From: Piscinibacter sp.
GTDB taxonomy: Bacteria > Pseudomonadota > Gammaproteobacteria > Burkholderiales > Burkholderiaceae_C
NCBI GenBank assembly: GCA_016706565.1
Contig: JADJJI010000015.1
Span: forward strand, 469,008 to 533,007
Length of the DNA: 64,000 nt
Reading direction: 5' to 3'
Shown here: one piece after another, positions 7,070 to 16,141 of the stretch
How the letters are laid out: every line of letters begins with the position of its first letter
How positions within the stretch are numbered: position 1 is the stretch's first letter
The notes under the pieces: model-generated
What the model was told of the DNA's origin: nothing
Seen by the model: the letters and a program-made list of their open reading frames with translations, nothing else
Database searches by the model: none
Position numbers and translations under genes: made by a program

Positions 7070-10000
7070 TCAATCCCAGTTCGAGTAGGTGGATCCGCGC
7101 GTGCCCAGCGGCCGGTGGCAACCGGACTCGGAGCAGTCGATCGCCGGAGGTGTCTTGCGCTCGTGCGTCAGTGACTTCTTCTCCATGCTGCCCAGGAAGC
7201 TGGTTCCACTGGCGTGGCAGCCCTTGCACCAGCCGGCGCCGCCGCCCTGGCTGCCGTTGTGGTTCATGGTCATCGTGCCCCAGGTCGTCGTGCTCCTGTG
7301 GCAGGCGTTGCAGTCCATCGCCGCGCCGTTGAGCAGCTGGGTCGCCTCGGGGATGTGGTTGGTCGGCTTGGCCAGCGCGCCGGTCGTGCCTTCGCCGGTG
7401 TAGGCGCCGTTGTGGCAGGTCTTGCAGGTCGTCGCCGTGACCACGGTGTGGTTCATCGTCAACGCCGTCGTCCACGATGCCTGCGAGCGGTGGCAGGAGT
7501 CGCACTTGGTCGGCCCGGTGGTCACCGGGATGTGCGTGGTCGACTTGCCGCGCGCGGCCGAGCCGTTGTGGCAGGTGTCGCAGGTGCCCGTGCCCACCGC
7601 GTTGGCCGCCGAGTGGGCGAAGGTCACCGTCCCCCAGCTGGCGGTGGACTTGTGGCAGCTCTCGCACACCGTCACGCCGGCATGGGTGGCGTTGTTGGGC
7701 TTGGCCACGGCCGGCGGGTAGCTGCCGGTGTGGCAGCTCGCGCACTGCGTGCTCACCGACACCGAGGCGTGGAAGCGCGCGCCGCTCCACGCCGTGTAGC
7801 CCTGCTTGTGGCAGCTGTCGCAGTTGGTGATCGCCACGCCGGTCAGCGTCTGGTACGGGATGTGGGTCACCGTCCGCCCGTCGGCCGGCGGGAAGGCGCC
7901 GCTGTGGCAGCTCGAGCACTGGTTGGTGACGACGACCTGCGAGTGGTTGAAGGTCGTCGGCCGCCAGGTGGTGACGCTGTGGCAGCTGCGGCAGTTGGTG
8001 GCGCCCACGGGCACGTGCGTGGCCGACTTGCCGGTGGCGGTGCTGCCGTTGTGGCAGGTCGTGCAGTTGGTCGCCGTGGTGAAGGTGCTGTGATCGACGC
8101 GGGCCGAGGCCCAGCTGGTGGTGGACTTGTGGCAGCTCTCGCACACCGTCACGCCGGCGTGGATGGCGGTGTTGGGCTTGCCCACGGCGGGCGCGAAGCC
8201 GCCGGTGTGGCAGCTCGCGCACTGCGTGCTCACCGACACCGAGGCGTGGAAGCGCGCGCCGCTCCACGCCGTGTAGCCCTGCTTGTGGCAGGTATCGCAG
8301 TTGGTGATCGCCACGCCGCTGAGCGTCTGGTACGGGATGTGGGTGGCGCTGCGCCCGTCGGCTGGCGGGGAAGGCGCCGCTGTGGCAGCTCGAGCACTGG
8401 TTGCTGACGGCGACCTGCGAGTGGTTGAAGGTCGTCGGCCTCCAGGTCGTCACGCTGTGGCAACTGACGCAATTGGTGGCCGCCACGGGCACGTGCGTAG
8501 CCGACTTGCCGGTGGCGGTGCTGCCGTTGTGGCAGGTGGTGCAATTGGTCGCCGTGGTGAAGGTGCTGTGATCGACGCGGGCCGAGGCCCAGCTGGTGGT
8601 CGACTTGTGGCAGCTCTCGCACACCGTCACGCCGGCGTGGATGGCGGTGTTGGGCTTGCCCACGGCGGGCGCGAAGCCGCCGGTGTGGCAGCTCGCGCAC
8701 TGCGTGCTCACCGACACCGAGGCGTGGAAGCGCGCGCCGCTCCACGCTGTATAGCCCTGCTTGTGGCAGGTATCGCAGTTGGTGATCGCCACGCCGCTGA
8801 GCGTCTGGTACGGGATGTGGGTGGCGCTGCGCCCGTCGGCTGGCGGGAAGGCGCCGCTGTGGCAGCTCGAGCACTGGTTGCTGACGGCGACCTGCGAGTG
8901 GTTGAAGGTCGTCGGCCTCCAGGTCGTCACGCTGTGGCAACTGACGCAGTTGGTGGCGCCCACCGGCACGTGCGTGGCCGACTTGCCGGTGGCGGTGCTG
9001 CCGTTGTGGCAGGTCGTGCAGTTGGTCGCCGTGGTGAAGGTGCTGTGATCGACGCGGGCCGAGGCCCAGCTGGTGGTCGACTTGTGGCAGCTCTCGCACA
9101 CCGTCACGCCGGCGTGGATGGCGGTGTTGGGCTTGCCCACGGCGGGCGCGAAGCCGCCGGTGTGGCAGCTCGCGCACTGCGTGCTCACCGACACCGAGGC
9201 GTGGAAGCGCGCGCCGCTCCACGCCGTGTAGCCCTGCTTGTGGCAGGTATCGCAGTTGGTGATCGCCACGCCGCTGAGCGTCTGGTACGGGATGTGGGTG
9301 GCGCTGCGCCCGTCGGCCGGCGGGAAGGCGCCGCTGTGGCAGCTCGAGCACTGGTTGCTGACGGCGACCTGCGAGTGGTTGAAGCTGGTCGGCCTCCAGG
9401 TCGTCACGCTGTGGCAACTGACGCAGTTGGTGGCCGCCACGGGCACGTGCGTAGCCGACTTGCCGGTGGCGGTGCTGCCGTTGTGGCAGGTGGTGCAATT
9501 GGTCGCCGTGGTGAAGGTGCTGTGGTCGACCTTCGCGCCGGCCCAGCTCGTCGTCGACTTGTGGCACGTCTCGCACACCGTCACGCCGGCGTGGATGGCG
9601 GTGTTGGGCTTGCCCACTGCACGCGCAAAGCCGCCGGTGTGGCAGCTTGCGCACTGCGTGCTCACCGACACCGAGGCATGGAAGCGCGCCGGTGTCCACG
9701 ACGAGAAGCCGCTCTTGTGGCAGCTGTCGCAGTTGGTGATCGCCGCGCCGGCCAGCGACTGGTACGGGATGTGGTTGGCGTTGCGCCCGTCGGCCGGCGG
9801 GAAGCCACCGCTGTGGCAGCTCGAGCACTGATTGGCTACAACCATCTGCGTGTGGTTGAAGCTGCTGGGTTTCCAGGAGCCGCCGGTGCGGTGGCAGGCG
9901 TCGCAACTCTGGCTGCCCACGGGCACGTGGGTCGCCGACTTGCCGGTGGCGCGCGAGCCGTTGTGGCAGGTCGCGCAGGTGCCCTGCACGACACCGCTGT

Positions 10001-10499
10001 GGTCGAAGCCCGAGGCCGGCGTCCAGCCGCTGGTCTTGTGGCAGGTGTCGCACGAGGCGGTGGTCTGGATGTGGCTGCTGTTCTTGCCCGGCGCCATGCT
10101 GCCGTTGTGGCAGCTCGTGCAGGCGCCCGGGGTCACGCCCGCGTGGTTGAACTTGGCGCCGGTGTAGCTCTGCGTGCCATGGCAGGTGTCGCAGGCCTGC
10201 TGGGTGGGGAAGTGGTTCTGGTTCTTGACGACGTTGTTGCGCGACCAGCGCGTGCCCGACACGTGGCAGCTGGCGCAGTCGCGCGGCGTGCCCTTGAAGA
10301 CACCGCCGACGTGGCATGACTCGCAACGCTCGTTGGCGTGCTGGCCGGTCAGCGCGAAGCCCGTCTTGATGTGCTCGAAGCTGCGCGTGGCCGGTGCGCC
10401 CTGCGCCATCGCCAACGAGCTGCCGGCCAGCAGCAGCAACAGCAGCCAGCGGCGCAGCAGCGCGGCCAGCGGCCAATCCAGGGCAGGGCGGTGTGTCAT
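7070..10499 (-). CDS. Giant multihaem cytochrome c (about 40 haems), frameshifted
   Basis: If one extra G at 8367-8370 is removed, this gene encodes about 1,142 residues with 40 CXXCH haem-binding motifs (26 before the shift, 14 after) and a final CX4CH (CSESGCH). The signal peptide ends near SLAMAQG. Haem motifs fall about every 28 residues, and most of the protein is a 159-residue tandem repeat carrying six motifs. The spacing between motifs is Ser/Thr/Asn-rich, unlike the Lys-rich 24-haem protein upstream. The ATG at 10499 overlaps the upstream stop codon (ATGA). As the sequence stands, the product would stop making sense after motif 26. Such a protein could act as a nanowire-like conductor in or outside the periplasm. 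Confidence 0.85.
7730..9835 (-). repeat. 477-bp tandem repeats in the multihaem gene
   Basis: The same sequence anchor recurs at 7806, 8283, 8761, 9238 and 9715, giving spacings of 477, 478, 477 and 477 bp. Each unit encodes 159 residues and six CXXCH motifs. The central units are almost identical over hundreds of bases, which implies recent duplication or gene conversion, and makes unequal crossing-over and assembly error likely. The 478-bp interval holds the extra G. Confidence 0.9.
8367..8370. other. Single-G insertion causing frameshift
   Basis: The unit here reads GCTGGCGGGGAAGG, whereas the equivalent positions of the neighbouring units read GGCGGGAAGG with three G's. The extra base moves the minus-strand frame at SGAFP, after the 26th haem motif; the original frame resumes in the 414-residue open frame that ends at 7070. 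It is either a sequencing or assembly error in a repeat, or a real mutation. Confidence 0.85.
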
Positions 10500-12445
10500 T
10501 GCAGCCATCCATTCGAGCCCGGGCGCTCGGCCGACCGCGCGAAGCGGCTGGCCCGTCCGAGCAGGGCAGCGACCTGCGTCGCGGTCGTCTCCGCGTCGGG
10601 CGTGGCAGAGCCGCGCAGCACCCGGTTGGAGACCTTCTTCCAGTTGTCGGTCACGTGGCACTGCTCGCAGCGCGCGCCGAAGCTGCCGTCGTGCACGTCG
10701 TCCTTGCGGTGGCAGGACAGGCAGTCGCTGCCGAGCGCCGCGAAGTCGCGGCCAGTCGGCGCTGCCTTGACGTGGCAGGCATCGCAGGCCAGCTTGCGGT
10801 GCGCGCCGTCGAGCTTGTACTTGCTGCGGCGGTCGTGGTCGAAGTCCCAGATCGCCCAGCTGCGCGCGTTGTGGCAGCTCTCGCACTTCACGCCGAAGAC
10901 GAGCTTGTGCTTGTCTTCCTTCTTGTGGCAGCCGTAACACTCGCGCGAGGCGTCCTTGTAGCGCGGCGTCGCGTGGCAGTCCTTGCAGGCCGCCTTCAGG
11001 TGCTTGCCAACCAGCGGGTAGCGCGTCTTGTCATGGTCGAAGCCGGGGACCTTCCAGTCGCGGTCCGTGTGGCAGGTCTCGCACTGCTTGCCTTCCTGGC
11101 CCTCGTGCTTGTCGTCCTTCTGGTGACAGCTGTAGCACTCGAGCGGCGTCTTGCGCATGCTCTTGAGGTCCTTGTGGCAGGCGTCGCACTTGAGCTTCGG
11201 CGCGGCATGCGCGTTGCGCAGCTTGAACTTGGTCTTGTCGTGATCGAAGCGGCCCTTGGTCGTCTTCCAGTCGCGCTCGCCATGGCAGTCGCCGCAGGCT
11301 TCGCCCAGCGTGCCCTCGTGCTTGTCTTCCTTCTTGTGGCAGCCGATGCACTGCTTGGGCGCTTCCTTGAACATCTTGCTCTTGTGGCAGGCGTCGCACT
11401 TCGCGTCGGCATGCTTGCCCAGCAGCGGGAAGTCGGTCTTGTCGTGGTCGAACTTGGCCTTCTCCTTCCAGTCCTTCTCCGTGTGGCAGGCGCCGCAGTC
11501 CTTGCCCAGCGTTTCCTTGTGCTTGTCGTCCTTCTTGTGGCAGCTGTAGCAGTCGCTGGGCGTCTTGACCTTGTAGAGGTGGCCGGTGTGGCAGTCGCCG
11601 CACTTGGTCTTCACGTGCTTGCCGCGCAGCACGTACTTGGTGTCGGTGTCGTGGTTGAAGGTCGAGGGCTTCCACGCCTTGGCGTTGTGGCAGCTGTCGC
11701 ACTTCTCGCCGTACTGTCCCTTGTGGCCCTTGGTGCCGTCGTCGTCCTTCTTGTGGCAGCCCACGCAGGTGCGCGGCGCGTTCTTGTAGTCCTTGGTCTT
11801 GTGGCAGTCGGCGCACTTGGTGTCGACGTGCTTGCCCTCGAGCGCGAAGCGCGTCTTGTCGTGGTCGAACTTCGCTTCCTTCCAGTTGTTCTCGGTGTGG
11901 CAGTCGGCGCACTTCGGCCCGAGCGCACCCTTGTGCACGTCGTCCTTCTTGTGGCATGCGTTGCAATCCGTCGAGGCGGCGCGCCACTTCTTCGCCGGCT
12001 CGTGGCACTTCTCGCACTCGGTCTTGACGTGCTTGCCGCGCAGCACGTAGTCGGTCAGGTTGTGGTCGAAACGCTGCTTGTCGAGCTCGACGATCTTCGC
12101 GTCGCGGCCCTTGTGGTCGGTGTGGCACTCGTTGCAGGCCTGCGGCTTCATCCGGCCGTGGTAGCCGGCCTTGGCGCGCACGTCCTGGCCGACGTCCTTA
12201 TGGCAGTCCATGCAGAGCCGATCCTGTGCGGCGCGATCGAACTTGACGTGGCAGGCCTTGCAGTCGTCGTCCCACTTCAGGTGACCCTGGATCAGCTTGC
12301 CCGGCGACAGCACCGATTCGATCGATTGCGCCCGTGCCGCCGCAGCCCACCCCACCGCCAGAGCGAAGGCCAGCACCAGCAGGGCGAGCCAACGCTCCAC
12401 CGGCGTGAGGCCGGTGATCGCGCGTGCAGGGGCGGTCCATGGCAC
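10496..12445 (-). CDS. 24-haem cytochrome c
   Basis: A 649-residue exported protein with 24 CXXCH motifs, one about every 27 residues. A hydrophobic signal sequence (LALLVLAFALAVGWAAAARA) leads to mature sequence near QSIESV. The repeat theme is CHKKDDxHK, then FDHDKT, then GKH and CADCH, typical of lysine-rich cytochrome c3/c7-like proteins of metal-reducing bacteria. It probably carries electrons through the periplasm from the membrane cytochrome b upstream to the 40-haem protein downstream. I chose GTG 12445, after GAGAG; a TTG one codon earlier is possible. The stop overlaps the start of the next gene, so the two are translationally coupled. Confidence 0.88.
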   Translation of the reverse strand: MPWTAPARAITGLTPVERWLALLVLAFALAVGWAAAARAQSIESVLSPGKLIQGHLKWDDDCKACHVKFDRAAQDRLCMDCHKDVGQDVRAKAGYHGRMKPQACNECHTDHKGRDAKIVELDKQRFDHNLTDYVLRGKHVKTECEKCHEPAKKWRAASTDCNACHKKDDVHKGALGPKCADCHTENNWKEAKFDHDKTRFALEGKHVDTKCADCHKTKDYKNAPRTCVGCHKKDDDGTKGHKGQYGEKCDSCHNAKAWKPSTFNHDTDTKYVLRGKHVKTKCGDCHTGHLYKVKTPSDCYSCHKKDDKHKETLGKDCGACHTEKDWKEKAKFDHDKTDFPLLGKHADAKCDACHKSKMFKEAPKQCIGCHKKEDKHEGTLGEACGDCHGERDWKTTKGRFDHDKTKFKLRNAHAAPKLKCDACHKDLKSMRKTPLECYSCHQKDDKHEGQEGKQCETCHTDRDWKVPGFDHDKTRYPLVGKHLKAACKDCHATPRYKDASRECYGCHKKEDKHKLVFGVKCESCHNARSWAIWDFDHDRRSKYKLDGAHRKLACDACHVKAAPTGRDFAALGSDCLSCHRKDDVHDGSFGARCEQCHVTDNWKKVSNRVLRGSATPDAETTATQVAALLGRASRFARSAERPGSNGWLQ

Positions 12446-12461
12446 CAAACCAGGCTCTCGG

Positions 12462-13358
12462 TCAGTAGGCGTGCACGGCGATCACGTGCACCACCGAACT
12501 GATCACCAGGATGTAGATGAAGGGCACGTGCACCACGTGCCACAGCGCGAACAACCGCTCGTAGGCGCTGAACTGCGCCACCCGCACCACGTTGGCGAGA
12601 TAGCGCCGGACGAGCTTGCGCGCGAGATAGCGGCGGCGCGACAGGTCCTCGGCGCTCCAGTGCCGGCGCCGCGCCAGCTGGATCAGCGGATGGCGCAACC
12701 CGGCCACGCACTGCCAGTAGACGAGCCACATCTGCACGGGCAGCACGAACACCTGCCGCAGCCAGGTGCTCCAGTTCGCCGCAGCGCCCAGCTGGGCTTC
12801 GGAGAATGCCAGCAGGCGAGCTTCGACCTCCGGCGCGAAGTGAAGCCGCGAGCGCGCTTCGGATTCGTCGAGCCCGGCGCGCGACTGAAGCTGCTGCAGG
12901 TTCAGCTTCTGCCCTGACAGGCCGCGATGCACGCGCAGGTAGATGAACCGGCCGACCACGCCGCTGCCGGCCACCAGCAGCATGCTGTACAGAGCCACCG
13001 CGGCATTGAGCGAGCCGACCTTGAACGTCGAGTGGATCAGGATCAGCAGCGGCCCGCCGATGCCCATGATCATGTGGGCGAGGAACCACCACTTCACCTT
13101 GCCCAGGCGGTGCAGCGGCCGCACGTACTTGCGCAGCGGATAGCTGAACAGCGTCAGCATCATCACGCCGCCGGCCACACCCAGCCAGTAGCCGATGTCG
13201 TCGCCCGCCTTGAAGTAACCCTGACGCGTGAGCAGCCAGGCGCCGCCGACGAGCGCGCCGATCAGCAGATAGATCCAGAGATCGCTCGACGAGTGATGCC
13301 GCGGGCTCGCCTTCGCTTGCGCGGGGGCGGGCATGGTGGCTTCCAGGGTGCTGCTCAT
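12462..13358 (-). CDS. Membrane b-type cytochrome, probable quinol oxidase for the multihaem cluster
   Basis: A 298-residue integral membrane protein with about six helices (near residues 27-45, 57-75, 89-109, 118-138 and two near the C terminus). Histidines placed in or near helices, H83, H95, H109 and those in LWHVVHVPFIYILVISSVVH, are suited to bind two b haems. The fold resembles cytochrome b561/ferric-reductase-like membrane domains. As first gene of the cluster it probably takes electrons from the quinone pool and passes them to the 24-haem cytochrome 16 bp downstream. The ATG at 13358 is chosen; an in-frame ATG eight codons later is an alternative. Confidence 0.8.
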   Translation of the reverse strand: MSSTLEATMPAPAQAKASPRHHSSSDLWIYLLIGALVGGAWLLTRQGYFKAGDDIGYWLGVAGGVMMLTLFSYPLRKYVRPLHRLGKVKWWFLAHMIMGIGGPLLILIHSTFKVGSLNAAVALYSMLLVAGSGVVGRFIYLRVHRGLSGQKLNLQQLQSRAGLDESEARSRLHFAPEVEARLLAFSEAQLGAAANWSTWLRQVFVLPVQMWLVYWQCVAGLRHPLIQLARRRHWSAEDLSRRRYLARKLVRRYLANVVRVAQFSAYERLFALWHVVHVPFIYILVISSVVHVIAVHAY

Positions 13359-13395
13359 GGATGGACGTGACTCGAGAAATCTTCGGGTCATGCTA

Positions 13396-13410
13396 TGGGA
13401 ATGCTTCCCA
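13396..13410. promoter_or_regulatory. TGGGA-N5-TCCCA inverted repeat, cytochrome side
   Basis: TGGGA-ATGCT-TCCCA lies 38 bp upstream of the cytochrome b start. A weak minus-strand promoter, TTGCAA (13421-13416) and CATAGC 18 bp further on, would span it. The same half-sites recur at 13586, 21283 and 24302, so this is probably an operator for a shared family of regulators. Confidence 0.55.
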
Positions 13411-13567
13411 CATCTTTGCAACATTTCGTGCTTCGCCTGTGCCTCCGGCGCCACTTTTCCGCATGGCGAGTCGATGTCGAAATGGCCGTGCTGCACAGGT
13501 GCGGCAGACCCTCGACGCGAGCCGGATCCGCTGCGTAACTGCCTGTGAGCGCGTGCCCCTTGCGCCG

Positions 13568-13600
13568 TTGTGGGGCTTTGCCGCGTGGGATAGCATCCCA
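13568..13600 (+). promoter_or_regulatory. Promoter with TGGGA-N5-TCCCA operator for the first DUF6502 gene
   Basis: TTGTGG at 13568-13573 and TAGCAT at 13591-13596 are 17 bp apart. The inverted repeat TGGGA-TAGCA-TCCCA at 13586-13600 covers the -10 element, so a bound protein would repress. The layout repeats at the second DUF6502 gene, supporting autoregulation. Confidence 0.5.
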
Positions 13601-13635
13601 TTGCCCATCCCTCTTTCCGGCCGTATCGACCGCGC

Positions 13636-14568
13636 ATGAAGCGAACCAGACCGGCCGCCGCCGACAGCCCCTCGGTGTCCGCCGTCCCCAGCGAGGAACA
13701 TGCCGCGCTTGCCCTGCGCGAGGCCGCGGCCTTGCTGGCGCCCGTGGTGCGCTGGCTGCTGCGCAACGGCGTGTCGTACAACGCGCTGGCCAACCAGCTC
13801 AAGCCGGTGTTCGTGGACGCCGCGCGCGCCGAGCTCGAGCGCGGCGGCGTGCAGCCCACGGGGTCGGCGCTGAGCGTGCTGTCAGGCGTGCACCGCAAGG
13901 ACGTGCGCACGATCACCGAGGCGCCTCGCGGTGCGGCGCCCGTTGCGCACCGCGGCGTGCCGCTGGCGTCGCAGGTGTTCACGCGCTGGATGACGGCGCG
14001 CCGCTATCGCACGCGCGACGGCTCGCCGCGCGCGCTGCCGCGCAGTGGCGCCGGCATCACTTTCGAGAGCCTGTCGCGCGAGTTATCGCTGGACGTGCAC
14101 CCCCGCACGGTGATGGACGAGCTCCTGCGCCTCGGGCTGGTCACGCTCGAGGGCGACTTGCTGGTGCCGGCGAGCACCACCTTCGTGCCCAGCCGACGGC
14201 TCGACGAGCTGACGGCGCTGTTTTCGGCCAACGCCGGCGATCACATCGCCGCCGCCGTCCACAACCTGACGCTCGATGCACCCCGTTACCTCGAGCAGAG
14301 CGTCTTCGCCGATGGTCTGGGCGCCGACTCGGTGGCAACCTTGCATGAACACGCCCGGGCGGCCTGGAGCGATGCTTTCGCGATGATGGTCAAGCAAGCC
14401 CGCCAGCACGTCGCGGCCGACGCCGGAGTTCCCGAGGCCGAGCAGCAACGCATGCGATTTGGCGTCTATTTCTACAGCGAGCCGACGGCGCCTGCGCCGC
14501 GGCCCGGCAAGCCGGCAAGCACGCCTGCGCCGCGTGTTCCGCGCCCGCGCGGCAGGAGAACCCCATGA
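13636..14568 (+). CDS. DUF6502 family protein, probable DNA-binding regulator
   Basis: A 310-residue cytoplasmic protein related to the one at 20437-21279: both share an N-terminal helical block, a helix-turn-helix-like segment (here LSVLSGVHRKDVRTIT, about residues 79-94), a winged-helix-like middle (residues about 130-170, RTVMDELLRLGLVTLEGD) and a C-terminal FGVYFYSEPTAP motif. DUF6502 is a family of unknown function; a role in transcription is inferred from these helices and from the operator on its own promoter. It ends in a basic Pro/Arg-rich tail absent from the paralogue. Its stop overlaps the start of the DUF5666 gene by four bases (ATGA). Confidence 0.8.
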   Translation: MKRTRPAAADSPSVSAVPSEEHAALALREAAALLAPVVRWLLRNGVSYNALANQLKPVFVDAARAELERGGVQPTGSALSVLSGVHRKDVRTITEAPRGAAPVAHRGVPLASQVFTRWMTARRYRTRDGSPRALPRSGAGITFESLSRELSLDVHPRTVMDELLRLGLVTLEGDLLVPASTTFVPSRRLDELTALFSANAGDHIAAAVHNLTLDAPRYLEQSVFADGLGADSVATLHEHARAAWSDAFAMMVKQARQHVAADAGVPEAEQQRMRFGVYFYSEPTAPAPRPGKPASTPAPRVPRPRGRRTP

Positions 14569-16019
14569 GATCCAGGAGCCTGGCCGCGTGGGCGGCGGCG
14601 TGGTGTGCGGCGCTCGGCCTCGCGGTGATGCAAGGCTGCGGCGGTGGAGTCGGCTCGGGCGGCACCGGCATGAGCGAAGGTGTGGCGCAAGGCACGGTGA
14701 ACGGCTTCGGCAGCGTGATCGTCGACGGCGACCGTTTCGACGACAGTCGGGTCCCCACGCTCGCGGAGATCGAACCCGGCGTGCTGACGCAGACCGAAGC
14801 GCGCCTGGGCGAGCGGGTCGAACTGGAGTACGACACGGCCGGCGTGGCGCGTCGGCTGATGGTGCAGTCGGCGCTGGTGGGGGCCGTGGAAACGGTTTCC
14901 GCCCCCGCAGGCTTCTCGGTGCTCGGGCAACCGGTTCTGGTCAATGCCGACGCACGGCGTGGGCCCGTCACCCAGTACGCCGGCGGCTACGCCGGCATCG
15001 GCTCGGTGCAGGCCGGCGAGGCGGTCGAGGTGCATGGCTTCGTCGTGCGCGGGGCGTCGGGGTTCTCGATCCAGGCCACGCGGGTGAAGAAGCGCTCGGC
15101 GCTGTCGGCCTACCTCAAGGTCACCGGGCTGGCCAGCGAAGTGGGCCCGGCGGACTTCCGCCTGGGTGCACTCGTCGTCGGCACGGCGACCGCCACTGTC
15201 CTGCCCGAGGGGCGGCCGCTCGTGGACGGGCAGGTCGTCTCGGTGCTCGCCGCTGCGCAGACGCTGCAGCCGGGCCAGGGCGCCGCGCCGGCGCGGCTGC
15301 GCGCGGCGCAGGTCCGCATCCGCAGCCTGGGTGACGAGGGGGCCGAGGTCTACGTCAGCGGCGTGATCTCGGCGTCGGACCGCCTGAGCTTCAGCTTCGA
15401 TCTCGACGGCGCGCGGGTCAGCTACGCGGGCGCGCTGGTCTCGCCATCGGGCAGCGTGCTGCTCGACGGCCAGTACGTCCAGGTGCGGGGCGTGCTGACG
15501 GCCGAGGGTGCGATTCGCGCCACCGGGGTGAAGCTGCGCGACGGGCGCAACGAGGCCGAGGCCGAGCTCAAGGGCAGCGTCGATGCCTACGACGCCGCCA
15601 CCCAGCGTTTCTCCGTGCGCGGCGTGAGCGTCGACGCCAGCCGGGCCGAGATCGAGGAGTGCCCGGGCGGCGTGCTCGCCGACGGGCTGTACGTCAGCGT
15701 CGAGGGGGCGCTCGACGCCACCACGGTGATCGCGAAGTCGGTGCACTGCGAAGGCGAGACGGACGATGCCACCGTCGAGCGCAAGGGCGTGGCCGAGTCC
15801 GTCGACGCAGCCGCACAGTCCTTCGTGCTGCGGCCCGACGCCGGCACGCCGCTGAACGTGCGCTGGGCGTCCAGCACCTATTTCAAGAACGTCACCGTGG
15901 CCACGCTGGCCGGCCAGCGTGTCGAGGTCGATGGCAAGCTGATCGACGGCGTGCTGGTGGCGCAGAAGGTCAGCGTCAAGAGCGAGGACGAGGACGAGGA
16001 CGACGAAGACGACGACTGA
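14565..16019 (+). CDS. DUF5666 lipoprotein
   Basis: A 484-residue probable lipoprotein: hydrophobic signal, then lipobox-like MQGC followed by a glycine-rich spacer. The rest repeats a beta-rich DUF5666 module of about 60-70 residues with the themes GTVNGFGSVIVDG, LxxGxxVEVHG and VSVKS, five or six times, likely OB-like barrels. It ends in an unusual run of Asp and Glu (SEDEDEDDEDDD), which may bind cations. It is translationally coupled to the DUF6502 gene, and the same pairing recurs at 19-21 kb, so the two proteins probably work together. The biochemical role is unknown. Confidence 0.8.
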   Translation: MRSRSLAAWAAAWCAALGLAVMQGCGGGVGSGGTGMSEGVAQGTVNGFGSVIVDGDRFDDSRVPTLAEIEPGVLTQTEARLGERVELEYDTAGVARRLMVQSALVGAVETVSAPAGFSVLGQPVLVNADARRGPVTQYAGGYAGIGSVQAGEAVEVHGFVVRGASGFSIQATRVKKRSALSAYLKVTGLASEVGPADFRLGALVVGTATATVLPEGRPLVDGQVVSVLAAAQTLQPGQGAAPARLRAAQVRIRSLGDEGAEVYVSGVISASDRLSFSFDLDGARVSYAGALVSPSGSVLLDGQYVQVRGVLTAEGAIRATGVKLRDGRNEAEAELKGSVDAYDAATQRFSVRGVSVDASRAEIEECPGGVLADGLYVSVEGALDATTVIAKSVHCEGETDDATVERKGVAESVDAAAQSFVLRPDAGTPLNVRWASSTYFKNVTVATLAGQRVEVDGKLIDGVLVAQKVSVKSEDEDEDDEDDD

Positions 16020-16141
16020 GCGCGAAGCGCGAAGAAGTACTGGGAATCCGGGGGTTCTCTCGCGAGCGCCTTGACGGCCGGTGATGATCTAATTCGGTAG
16101 ACACCTCCGTCCTGCCGCATCGCACCGAGCACGCGCCGTCC

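Noticed and set aside
4862-7174. A 770-residue plus-strand frame opposite the barrel protein
   Set aside because: It is antisense to a gene with signal peptide, linker and barrel and has no ribosome-binding site or recognisable motif.
7730-9835. Tandem repeats as a possible CRISPR array
   Set aside because: The units are 477 bp, code for haem motifs and have no spacer-repeat alternation.
8283-10319. Long plus-strand frames opposite the giant cytochrome
   Set aside because: They arise from repetition of the 477-bp unit on the antisense strand and recur at each unit; no start signal or family match.
16071-16095. TTGACG and TAATTC as a parA promoter
   Set aside because: The spacing is only 13 bp and no other -10 box fits, so I do not list it.
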